Origin: Amaurobius ferox
Lineage: Eukaryota > Arthropoda > Arachnida > Araneae > Amaurobiidae
Reading direction: 5' to 3'
Length of the DNA stretch: 64,000 bases
Assembly: GCA_951213105.1 (NCBI GenBank)
Contig: OX578149.1
Coordinates: 4,253,606-4,317,605, forward strand
A program made the translations under genes and the position numbers. The notes under the pieces were generated by a model. That model was not told the origin of the DNA. It searched no databases and worked only from the letters and a program-made list of their open reading frames with translations. Each line of letters starts with the position of its first letter. Position 1 is the stretch's first letter. Positions 9,311 to 19,639 of this stretch are shown here, in pieces.

Positions 9311-11904
9311 CCCTTTCGCGACGGTGGCATTCCGAAACTACCGTGGCCCAAAGGACGGAGCGCTTCGTTTCCGAACTGTTCCCAAAAGACGGCTATTTTT
9401 TTGCACTAAGCCTAACTCTCGAAAAAAATTCACTAAAAATCACCCGTTCAACACAGCATTCTACTATTTTCAGGAATAAAGGAAATTCTTATTTTCTATT
9501 TGATGTATATTTTTCATACAAATTTTCTTTTATCAAAATATTAAAAATTTTAGTGTATTAAAAATGATTACTTACCTTGATTAAAATAGTTATCAGATAA
9601 TCAGAAAAATATTGAAATGATGGTAATGAAATATTTATATAGCTAATAGAAATTATGTACATATATACACAAGAAAATAGCGTAGCTATTTTCATTAATT
9701 AATACACCTTTTGCGTATGGTATATTTCAAAGCAAGTACCCATGCACAGACCAACATTGCAATCTTTGCATTCATAATAAGTCGTTATGCGCTTTATTTT
9801 GCCTTTTGTAGTTTGCGAGCAAACTATACATCTTCTTCGGAGGTCTTTTTTACCTGTATCAGAGCACAATTTTGGAAAATGTCTTCCAGTTAAACGGAGA
9901 GGAGAGGGGATGAGATAACTACTTCTACTGGATTGTTCGGGGGTAAAGAACATTTCAATAAGTTGCTCTATGAGATGAAGACGAAACTGCAAGATTGGGG
10001 ATTTTTTCCCTTTCATATTGTCAAAAAGACTGAGCATTCAATATTGCAATACCTTGAAAGCCAAAAAATAATTTTCTGTACCATTTGATAGTTTTTCTAT
10101 AAGCTGGATAATGCGTTAGAGACGCATCTCCAATATCCACACCCCCCATATATTTGTTATATTCCAAAATACAATTTGGTTTTAAAATGTCTTCGGATGT
10201 TTTCCGGTCTTTCTTTCCAGAATTTTGCATTTTGTCAGTATGAAGAGTTGTTAAAATTAAGACATCCTTCTTTTTATTATTGAATAAAATGAAATTCACA
10301 CCATCCTTTTGCACTGCTGCAATTTCTCCTTTGCGTAGAGGTCCAGATGGAAATGGAAAATTCTTTGGCATGTCCTTCCGATTTTTTAAAACTGTACCAC
10401 ATACATGCGTATTGTTAGACAACAAATACTTTGCGAGTACAGGAGAGGTAAAAAATCTATCCAAATACAAAATATATCCTTTTCCTAAAAGTTCACTTAG
10501 AAGTGTTTTCACAACACATTCTCCATACCCACCATCAGAGCTTGATAATTCCGTGTCCTTTCCAGTATACACAAGGAAATTCCATATATATCCTGATTCC
10601 GATTCTGACAATTTATATATTGTTATTCCATATCTGGACCTTTTCGAGGGGATATATTGACGAAATCCAAGCCTTCCTTTCCATGAAAACAAAGATTCAT
10701 CAATGCACACATTTCTTCTAGGAGTGTATACAGATTTAAATTTTGAAACTAATGCATCTAACACGGGTTTCAATTTATCTAGTTTTTCGGCAGTACTATC
10801 AAGAGTAAAATGAAGGTAATGTAATATTCCTATAAATCGATCGCGACTCATAACTGAATTGAAAAAAGGAGTACTGATAATTGGATTCTTAGAAAAATAC
10901 ATTTTAAGATTTGGTTTTCTGACAATGCTCGTCAAAACTACTAGTGCGAGAAACACACGAAATTCGTTTCCTGTCACAGGTGTAAATACATTTGGAACAG
11001 GTGGAGTCTTCGATGTGGAAGGAGATTTTTCTCCCATTTTTTTTTTTTTTTGCAAACTCATTAGTTGCTTTTACAATAAATTCTACTAGTTCATCATCAA
11101 AAAATATGCTAAAAAAATCAAGTTCCTTATCTAAATTAGGCGGCATGATATTGTGATTTATTCCAGGTATGTTCAAAAACTCCAAAGAATTAAGATCTTT
11201 CAAATCACATGTCCAAACATTATTCGAAAAAACAGCAACTGAAGCTGGCAGCGTTGTAATAATAGTACGCTCAGAATCTGAAGAATCAATTGCATTTTCA
11301 GATTCATCATTAGAAATAACACTGTTCCACGAATCTTCACTATATGCATCGCTTTCATTACTGTCTGATTCATTTACCATACGCGTATATTCTTCCACAG
11401 AAAGGAAACGTCTCAAACCAGCCATACTTTTATCCGAAATAACCTAATCATTTCATTGCCGCACATTCCTTTACCCCCCTCTTCCCCCTCCCCACCCCCC
11501 CCAAAAAAATACTCTCTTATATTCCTATAATTCACCAACGAAATCAATAAAAGCTAAAATCAGAACGAGACCCGGAACTCAATTATAAAATTGTTGATGC
11601 TGCGAGAAGTGCTCTGTCTGTTTACTTTACAGAACCATGTTTCACCGCTCCAAATGGAGAAATAATTCATTGGATTCTCCTTATGCCAAAGTCAAGCATC
11701 TACAAAATACATTTAAGTTGCTTCCACGGGCATTTAACGCTATCTAGTAGACAAATAAATTCAAATGAAAACGTTTCATATAGAAACACCGATACGTGCC
11801 ACTCGCCGTTTAGGGTAAAGTTTTCTCTGTCACGAGTGCGTGCCGTCCGTCCTTGAATGCAAGTTCGCATCCGGCACGCGGGCGTGCCAACCGTCGCGAA
11901 AGGG
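9311..11904 (-). mobile_element. piggyBac transposon with TTAA duplications
   Basis: 2,594 bp flanked by TTAA at 9307-9310 and 11905-11908. Both ends begin CCCTTTCGCGACGGT (15 bp exact, imperfect beyond). It encodes a three-part transposase on the minus strand. The outer ~200-465 bp are shared with the 683-bp derivatives at 35803 and 49065. Confidence 0.95.
9699..11425 (-). pseudogene. piggyBac transposase, split by frameshifts
   Basis: Reading from 11425 (MAGLRRFLSVEEYTRMV), the acidic N-terminal part (11425-10904) overlaps the core (11061-10021) in another frame. The break falls at an A-run (minus strand) at 11037-11051, a likely slippage site. The core has all catalytic Asp boxes of the family: VCIDESLFSWKGR, YILYLDRFFTSP and NKYMGGVDIGD. 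A second frameshift near 10021-10037 separates the C-terminal part (10037-9699), which ends in the Cys-rich domain (RRRCIVCSQTT ... YECKDCNVGLCMGTCFEIYH). So domains and catalytic residues are intact, but at least two single-base shifts break the frame. One may be a homopolymer sequencing error. Confidence 0.92.
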
Positions 11905-12329
11905 TTAAACAATCATCCTATAGACGTACATCAAATACAGCCAAAGCGCTTTAAAACATCCTCATGTTCATCTTCAGTGGCAATATAATTAAAAACAAAT
12001 GCCAACATGCTTAAATACGATCCACTGCCTTCAAGCGAAATTTGCATATCTCAGAAACTGTCAGCCGTACAAATTGGTGTATTATAAAATTTATATTTTA
12101 TTTTATAATTTATTTTACTTTCAAAAATTTTACTTTCAATTTACTTTCAAAAACGCTCATTTAAAGGGGGTAGGTACTCCACACAAAAACATTCGAAAGG
12201 TGAAATGATAGAAAAAGCATGCTTCGCGATGGGATAGGGACTTAAAATTTGGTGTACTTGTAGATTGTTGCATTGGAAGAAAGTGTTGTTGTTGTTGAGA
12301 CCCAGACCGTCCGACCTACCAGAAAGGTG

Positions 12330-12713
12330 TTGTTGTTGTTGAGACCCAGACCGTCCGACCTACCAGAAAGGTGTAAGGTAACTGTATGGACGGCCGGGAA
12401 GTGCCACCCAATTTAGACCGGAACCCAGTGGGGGTGGCATCCACAGGGACCGTACCCTCCTTCCCCTACCACCAACCTCTCGGAAGGACTTACGGACCCA
12501 CATGTTTAACGTGATCGTACTCCGCATGAACACGGCGGCATTTGTGGCAGCGTGCAAATCTAGCGCGCAAACCACGGGGATACCGCACCCGAGATGGCCA
12601 ACAGCACGCGGCGTTCCGAGGTGGTCACCCACCAAGTACTAACCGCGCCCGATGCTGCTTCACTTCGGTGATCTAACGAGAACCGGTGTTTTCAGCACGG
12701 TACGGCCGTTGGC
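12330..12713 (-). mobile_element. SINE B: full-length 5S-headed SINE nested in SINE A
   Basis: 384 bp from the (CAA)n tail to an exact 5S start. It is flanked by TACCAGAAAGGTG at 12317-12329 and 12714-12726, a 13-bp target duplication made from SINE A sequence. The 5S head spans 12597-12713. It is absent from the otherwise matching locus at 14748-15047. Confidence 0.93.
12597..12713 (-). ncRNA. 5S rRNA-derived head of SINE B
   Basis: 117 bp, from GCCAACGGCCGTACCGTGCT to CGCGTGCTGTTGGC on the minus strand. It is closer to canonical 5S than the copy at 5606, but has one base lost in the C-box region (TACTTGGTGGGTGACCACC). Confidence 0.9.
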
Positions 12714-12997
12714 TACCAGAAAGGTGTAAGGTAACTGTTTGGATGGCCGGGACGTGCCATCCAATTTAGACCGGAACCCAGTGGGAGAGGCATCCACAGG
12801 GACCGTACCCTCCTTCCCCTACCACCAACCTCTCGGAAAGACTTACGGACCCACATGTTAATGTGATCATACTCCGCATGAACACGGCGTCAGTTGTGGC
12901 AGCGTGCCAATCCAGCCCGCAAACCACCGGGCTACCGCGCCCGAAATGTGCCAACAGCACGCAGTGTTCCCAGGTGGTCACGCATTGGAAGAAAGTG

Positions 12998-13278
12998 TTG
13001 TTGTTGAAACCCAGACCGTCCGACCTACCAGAAAGGTGTAAGGTTTGGACGGTCGGGAAGTGCCACCCAATTTAGACCGGAACCCAGTGGGGGAGGCATC
13101 CACAGGGACCGTACCCTCCTTCCCCTACCACCAACCTCTCGGAAGGACTTTCGGACCCCCATGTTTAACGTGATCGTACTCCGCATGAACACGGCGGCAG
13201 TTTTGGCAGTGGCTGGAATCGAACCCGGGCCTACCGAGTGCAACTCCAGCGCGCTAACCAATAAGCTACCGCGCCCAC
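12998..13278 (-). mobile_element. SINE C: tRNA-headed SINE
   Basis: 281 bp on the minus strand with a tRNA-like head (about 13205-13276), the common body and a (CAA)n tail. Pol III boxes are readable: A box TAGCTTATTGG (13258-13268) and B box GGTTCGATTCC (13215-13225). It lies between two copies of GCATTGGAAGAAAGTG. Confidence 0.92.
13215..13268 (-). promoter_or_regulatory. Pol III A and B boxes of SINE C
   Basis: A box TAGCTTATTGG and B box GGTTCGATTCC in correct order and spacing for a tRNA-type internal promoter. Confidence 0.75.
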
Positions 13279-13294
13279 GCATTGGAAGAAAGTG

Positions 13295-14402
13295 TGAAAT
13301 TTCAGTGTTCTAACATTTGCTATTATAGGGAGTGCCGCACACTAAAATATTCGATTTGACGAACAAATGAAAACGCCTCCTTTACAATGTGATAGCAGCT
13401 TGAAATTTGGTATATGGGCTAATCCTTTGATAAATACATTTGATGAATACAGTTTTTCAAAACTTTCATTTGAGGGGATACACAGAAAAACATACAAAAG
13501 GTGAAATGATAGTAAAAACATTCTTTGCGATAGGATAAAAACTTCAAATGCTCATTTAAGGGGGGTGGGTACTCCACACAAAAACATTGGAAAGTTGTAA
13601 TGATAGAAAAAGCATGCTTCGCAATGAGATAGAGACTTCAAATTTGGTGTACTTGTAGATTGTTGCATTGGAAGAAAGTATGAAATTTCAGTGTTCCAAC
13701 ATTTGCTATTGTAGGGAGTGCCGCACACTAAAATATTCGATTTGACGAACAAAGGAAAAACGCCTCCTTTACAATGTGATAGCAGCTTGAAATTTGGTAT
13801 ATGGGCTTTGATAAATACATTTGATGAATACAGTTTTTCAAAAACTTTCATTTGAGGGGATACTACACAGAAAAACATACAAAAGGTGAAATGATAGTAA
13901 AAACATACTTTGCAATAGGATAAAAACTTCAAATGCTCATTTAGGAGGGGTGGGTACTCCACACAAAAACATTAGAAAGTTGAAGTGATAGAAAAAGCAT
14001 GTTTCGCAATGAGATAGAGACTACAAATTCGGTGTACTTGTAGATTGTTGCATTGGAAGAAAGTATGAAATTTCAGTGTCCCAACATTTGCTATTGTAGG
14101 GAGTGCCGCACACTAAAATATTCGATTTGATGAACAAATGAAAAACGCCTCCTTTACAATGTGATAGCAGCTTGAAATTTGGTATATGGGCTAATCATTT
14201 GATAAATACATTTCATGAATACAGTTTTTCAAAAATATTCATTTGAGAGGATGCTACGCAGAAAAACATACAAAAGGTGAAATGATAGTAAAAACATACT
14301 TTGCGATAGGATAAAGACTTCAAATTTGGTGTACTGGTAGATAGTTTGAAAGGAAGAAAGTGGGCAATTTCATATTTCCAATATTTGCTACTTTAGGGGG
14401 TG
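13295..14402. repeat. Satellite-like tandem repeat, ~385-bp unit of two diverged halves
   Basis: GCATTGGAAGAAAGT recurs at about 13279, 13669 and 14049, giving units of 380-390 bp. Within a unit, two ~190-bp halves align (GGGGATACACAGAAAAACAT.. and GGGTGGGTACTCCACAC..AAAACATT, each followed by a ..GAAATGATAG or ..GTAATGATAG AAAAA segment). No credible coding. Confidence 0.85.
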
Positions 14403-14747
14403 CCAAAGCGCTTTAAAACATCCTCATGTTCATCTTCAGTGGCAATATAATTAAAAACAGATGCCAACATGCTTAAATACGATCCACTGCCTTCAAGCAA
14501 AATTTGCATATCTCAGAAACTGTCAGCCATACAAATTGGTGTATTATAAAATTTATATTTTATTTTATAATTTATTTTACTTTCAAAAATTTTACTTTCA
14601 ATTTACTTTCAAAAACGCTCATTTAAAGGGGGTAGGTACTCCATACAAAAACATTCGAAAGGTGAAATGATAGAAAAAGCATGCTTCGCGATGGGATAGG
14701 GACTTAAAATTTGGTGTACTTGTAGATTGTTGCATTGGAAGAAAGTG

Positions 14748-15047
14748 TTGTTGTTGTTGAGACCCAGACCGTCCGACCTACCAGAAGGGTGTAAGGTAAC
14801 TGTTTGGATGGCCGGGACGTGCCATCCAATTTAGACCGGAACCCAGTGGGAGAGGCATCCACAGGGACCGTACCCTCCTTCTCCTACCACCAACCTCTCG
14901 GAAAGACTTACGGACCCACATGTTTAACGTGATCATACTCCGCATGAACACTGCGTCAGATGTGGCAGCGTGCCAATCCAGCCCGCAAACCACCGGGCTA
15001 CCGCGCCCGAAATGTGCCAACAGCACGCAGTGTTCCCAGGTGGTCAC
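14748..15047 (-). mobile_element. SINE A, uninterrupted copy
   Basis: 300 bp flanked by GCATTGGAAGAAAGTG at 14732-14747 and 15048-15063. The 5S head is 5'-truncated to about 32 bases. It has the tRNA-like A-box half but no B box. This is the empty-site counterpart of the SINE B insertion. Confidence 0.92.
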
Positions 15048-15063
15048 GCATTGGAAGAAAGTG

Positions 15064-15344
15064 TTGTTGTTGAAACCCAGACCGTCCGACCTACCAGAAA
15101 GGTGTAAGGTTTGGACGGTCGGGAAGTGCCACCCAATTTAGACCGGAACCCAGTGGGGGAGGCATCCACAGGGACCGTACCCTCCTTCCCCTACCACCAA
15201 CCTCTCGGAAGGACTTTCAGACCCCCATGTTTAACGTGATCGTACTCCGCATGAACACGGCGGCAGTTTTGGCAGTGGCTGGAATCGAACCCGGGCCTAC
15301 CGAGTGCAACTCCAGCGCGCTAACCAATGGGCTACCGCGCCCAC
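15064..15344 (-). mobile_element. SINE C, second copy
   Basis: tRNA-headed SINE between GCATTGGAAGAAAGTG at 15048-15063 and 15345-15360. B box GGTTCGATTCC and A box TAGCCCATTGG on the minus strand. Confidence 0.92.
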
Positions 15345-16470
15345 GCATTGGAAGAAAGTGTGAAATTTCAGTGTTCTAACATTTGCTATTATAGGGAGTG
15401 CCGCACACTAAAATATTCGATTTGACGAACAAATGAAAATGCCTCCTTTACAATGTGATAGCAGCTTGAAATTTGGTATATGGGCTAATCCTTTGATAAA
15501 TACATTTGATGAATACAGTTTTTCAAAACTTTCATTTGAGGGGATACACAGAAAAACATACAAAAGGTGAAATGATAGTAAAAACATTCTTTGCGATAGG
15601 ATAAAAACTTCAAATGCTCATTTAAGGGGGGTGGGTACTCCACACAAAAACATTGGAAAGTTGTAATGATAGAAAAAGCATGCTTCGCAATGAGATAGAG
15701 ACTTCAAATTTGGTGTACTTGTAGATTGTTGCATTGGAAGAAAGTATGAAATTTCAGTGTTCCAACATTTGCTATTGTAGGGAGTGCCGCACACTAAAAT
15801 ATTCGATTTGACTAACAAATGAAAAACGCCTCCTTTACAATGTGATAGCAGCTTGAAATTTGGTATATGGGCTTTGATAAATACATTTGATGAATACAGT
15901 TTTTCAAAAACTTTCATTTGAGGGGATACTACACAGAAAAACATACAAAAGGTGAAATGATAGTAAAAACATACTTTGCAATAGGATAAAAACTTCAAAT
16001 GCTCATTTAGGAGGGGTGGGTACTCCACACAAAAACATTAGAAAGTTGAAGTGATAGAAAAAGCATGTTTCACAATGAGATAGAGACTACAAATTTGGTG
16101 TACTTGTAGATTGTTGCATTGGAAGAAAGTATGAAATTTCAGTGTCCCAACATTTGCTATTGTAGGGAGTGCCGCACACTAAAATATTCGATTTGATGAA
16201 CAAATGAAAAACGCCTCCTTTACAATGTGATAGCAGCTTGAAATTTGGTATATGGGCTAATCATTTGATAAATACATTTCATGAATACAGTTTTTCAAAA
16301 ATATTCATTTGAGAGGATGCTACGCAGAAAAACATACAAAAGGTGAAATGATAGTAAAAACATACTTTGCGATAGGATAAAGACTTCAAATTTGGTGTAC
16401 TGGTAGATAGTTTGAAAGGAAGAAAGTGGGCAATTTCATATTTCCAATATTTGCTACTTTAGGGGGTGCC

Positions 16471-16850
16471 ACACACCAAAATGTTCAATTTTTCGAATAA
16501 GTTATACACTCTTCCTTTTAAATATGATAGAGACTTGATATGGTATATGGGCCAATCATCTGATAAAAAACCCAAGACGAATAGAGTTTTTCCTAAATGT
16601 TCATTTATGGCTGTGCTCCACAGAAAGATGTTCGAATGGGGAAATGATAAAATAGCATGCTTCTGGATGAGATAAATACTTTAATGTTGTGTATGGGTAG
16701 ATAGTTCAAAAGGAAGAATTGTGCAATTTATGTTTTCCAATATTTTCTTCTTTAAAGGGTTCTGCACACCAAAATATTCAATTTTTGGATTAAATGTGAA
16801 CCATGAATTATTTAAAAATTTACATTATTAAGGGGGTTGCTTATTGCGAG
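16471..16850. repeat. Diverged satellite units
   Basis: Phrases such as CACACCAAAATGTTCAATTT and GGTTCTGCACACCAAAATAT repeat the satellite theme at lower identity. This looks like the old edge of the array. Confidence 0.65.
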
Positions 16851-16954
16851 ACCGTTAATTTTCAACGGGTATTCAGCTAGTTTATTTACAATTTCAGTTA
16901 AAGTATATTTACATTATTATTTTCACTTGGAGAATTTGGAGTACACAAATATGA

Positions 16955-17046
16955 GTATATATTCAACACTAGCCACCTTCAGCGACCAGCCTGTTCGATA
17001 CCCTTGAAAATTCTGACCGTGGCAAACTCACTGGCGCCATAACCCC
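16955..17046. repeat. Dispersed repeat block (pair with 63728-63816)
   Basis: ACTAGCCACCTTCAGCGACC through ACTCACTGGCG matches 63728-63816 (ACTAGCCGCCTTTGGCGACC..). Family unknown; no termini identified. Confidence 0.6.
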
Positions 17047-18788
17047 GTGGAGTTAACAAAGTTTGTTTTAGTTTAATGATGTTAAAACTAATAATGAAAT
17101 TTTAAGATGAAAAATAATGTTCTAGGGGGGTTCTTGAAAATTGATTTGTAAAGTGAATTCATTCTAGTTTGTGAACTGTGAGATTCTGAGGATTTCTGTA
17201 CCTGTAACCCTAGGAAAGGGATCCCTTTGATGTGTACTCACAGCTGGGATCAGCTGCTCCTATGTTTTTTATAGAGGTATGCACCTCTATTTTTTGTTTT
17301 ACATAAATGAAATTGTATCCGTTTGTCTGCATTTTCAGTATTGCATCGTAAATGACATGAAAGTGTTTTTGGGACTGATGATGTTGAATGTGAATTTAGT
17401 ATTTAAGAAATAACGATGCTGCTTTAACAATGCTGCTCAGCAAAAAAGTTTTTTTTTTTTAAAGATTGTCCCCACCACCACCTGATGCATAAATGCACTG
17501 CGACAATCTCCATAACTTTCTTTGTATTTATGTTTTTATTTCTTCAGTGTTTAAGTTTTTTCATTGTGGTCCCAACCACCCCCCGATGTAAACAATACAT
17601 CACCGCAATTCAATCCACCATAATTCAATCATTTAAATTTTATAATGACCATATTCTAAGCTCTAATAAATCATTCTCAAGCTCTAATCAAAAGCTCTAA
17701 TAGCTTATTTAAAATATGACGTTTTTAAAAAAAACACGAAACAAAATAATAAACACCCATAATACCAATAGTCCACTGTTAAAATAAACTCTAAACTGAA
17801 TAGAATGTTTACAAATTAAACAAAAATCTAAATACAATTCTAGAATAGAAATCGAAAACCTGTTAAATCAGAACAATATATAGCTCCTGTTTAAATCAGA
17901 ATAATTTTAAAACAATATAAATAAAATATACTATAAGCGTGTAAATACACTTAATACGTAATGTTATAAAAAGGCAAAGAGAAGTTTATGTTCTTAAAAG
18001 AACAATAATGAAGTAAAATAAATTCTTATCTTGATATGGATAAACTGCTCCAAAGAAAGTGCTAACACAACAAAGTGAAAGGTTTGGGTTGAGATGTAAG
18101 AAAAAATGACTTTTTAAAAAAATTAATAAATACATTTCAAGCAAATTGAAATTTAAAATGAAAAGTAATTTATTTCGAAAATAATAATTTATTCCAATAA
18201 AATGGATGAATAGATGGTTTGGAAATAAAATGGATGGTTTGTTTTAGTTTAATGACGTACATTCATTATTCGACAGGCACAAATATCGAATCAGAACCGT
18301 GATGTCAGCCCTCCACCATAGAAACACCATGCATCTGTGTGCGCACGTGGGTGAAAAACCGATCCCTGCTTTCGCTATTTGGGCGAGAAATTGAAAATCA
18401 TTACTTTCTTAAAATCCGGATCATGCGACTACTTTTTCTTACTTCTTGATCAGATTGGGCTTGTAAGAAAGCCTGATCTTCGAGCTTTCTTAAAATGTAA
18501 ATTATTAGTTGAAATTGTCCGTACTTTTCCCTATGCAAGGATTTAAAACCGAAAGTTTGTTTAAGCAAAAAGTGACTTTTGTTTTAAAATTTTTTAAAAA
18601 TATTAGAATTTGACCCTGAGATTTGAAATTGATATATTTTTACTCGCAATTGTTTGCTCTTTCCGGTCGTGTGATTTGTTTTTTCTACAAATTTAAGATG
18701 GTGGAAAAAAAAAGGTCGAAATCGCATAAAAAAATAAATAACAAAAAAAATAATTCAAATTTTAAGAATCGGTTTTCACATATCACCT
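17047..18788. other. AT-rich noncoding stretch
   Basis: Small hairpins (AGAGGTATGCACCTCT near 17272) and an imperfect direct repeat GTCCCCACCACCACCTGATG / GTCCCAACCACCCCCCGATG (about 17468 and 17570). No gene seen. Confidence 0.5.
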
Positions 18789-18948
18789 CCTCCCCCTACC
18801 ACCAACCTCTCGGAAGGACTTTCGGACCCACATGTTTAACGTGATCGTACTCCGCATGAACACGGCGGCAGTTTTGGCAGTGGCTGGAATCGAACCCGGG
18901 CCTACCGAGTGCAAATCCAGCGTGCTAACCAATGGGCTACCGCGCCCC
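18789..18948 (-). mobile_element. tRNA-headed SINE fragment (3' part missing)
   Basis: Head (B box GGTTCGATTCC on minus) and first half of the body are present, ending at CTACCACC on the plus side. The remaining body and tail are missing, so it is a truncated or recombined copy. Confidence 0.85.
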
Positions 18949-19639
18949 TGATGATGAAAGGGTGTAGAACGGTGGTTTGACAGACTGTTTTAAGTGTTTT
19001 CAGATTTGTCACTTTGGTGCAGTGCAAATTTAAATTCTAAATTTAGTGACTGTTTGATTTTAAGTGAAGTAGTGCAGCTGAGGGTGGTGTAAGCATGAAG
19101 CTAAGATGGTTCATGTTGTATGTTTGGGAAGGGGGCGGACCCAAAATGCGAGGAATGCTTGGGGGCGCCATGAGAAATGAGGATTTTTCGGGGGAAAAAG
19201 AGGAAAATCCCTCTGGCCAGGATTGTTTTTTATATGTCACACTGTCCAAGTTCTGCTCCACACTACTGAGGTTGTTTGGCTTTTGTTTTGATTGGGGGGA
19301 TTTTGATTTGTTTTGTTTTGTGAGCAGTGTATTTTTCCCCTTGTTTGAGTTTGAACTTTTTATCAAATTTGGTGAGAATTCAGATGGTTTTTTTTACTTC
19401 TCGAGATTCAGTTTGAGTTTTTGAAAATTTTAAATTTCGGAAGTTGTAATGAATTGTTTTTCTTGTTTTTTTTCTTTCGGAGGTTTTTCTACTCTCTTAA
19501 AGGGAAGATGCAAAATTTTTTATATGAAAGTCTGGGAGAAGTGTGGGTTTTAAATTTTTATCGTCATGATCAGTGTGCTTTCCTTGTATGTAATATATAT
19601 ATTTATGGTTATCATTTTTCTTACATATAATCCCAGGAG
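18949..19639. other. Noncoding; no gene supported
   Basis: A Ser/Lys/Pro-rich minus-strand open frame of 107 codons (19366-19043) is present but has no recognisable domain and is not continued in either direction. I do not call it a gene. Confidence 0.4.

Larger units (their letters stand above)
12270..13294 (-). mobile_element. SINE cluster at a thrice-repeated target
   Basis: GCATTGGAAGAAAGTG occurs at 12270-12285, 12982-12997 and 13279-13294. Between the first two lies SINE A (12286-12329 plus 12727-12981, 5'-truncated within its 5S head), itself split by SINE B. Between the last two lies SINE C (12998-13278). All are minus-strand. Confidence 0.92.
11941..14402. repeat. Tandem duplication, copy 1 (2,462 bp)
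   Basis: Starts CCAAAGCGCTTTAAAACATC at 11941; the same sequence restarts at 14403. Copies are nearly identical apart from scattered substitutions and a ~397-bp insertion here, explained by one extra SINE (12330-12713) and its target duplication. Confidence 0.93.
14403..16470. repeat. Tandem duplication, copy 2 (~2,067 bp)
   Basis: Matches 11941-14402 without SINE B. Contains SINE A (14748-15047), SINE C (15064-15344) and the same satellite units (15361-16470). Ends at GGGGGTGCC, after which diverged satellite continues. Confidence 0.93.

Noticed and set aside
13205..13276. Functional tRNA gene
   Set aside because: A and B boxes are present, but it lacks a convincing cloverleaf acceptor stem and continues into a SINE body.
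12270..13294. CRISPR-like array (three identical 16-bp repeats)
   Set aside because: The repeats are target-site duplications of SINEs in a eukaryotic satellite; spacers are SINEs of different lengths.
19095..19424. 109-codon plus frame and its antisense 107-codon frame
   Set aside because: No domain, no continuation, and no repeat of the frame in the diverged partner region.
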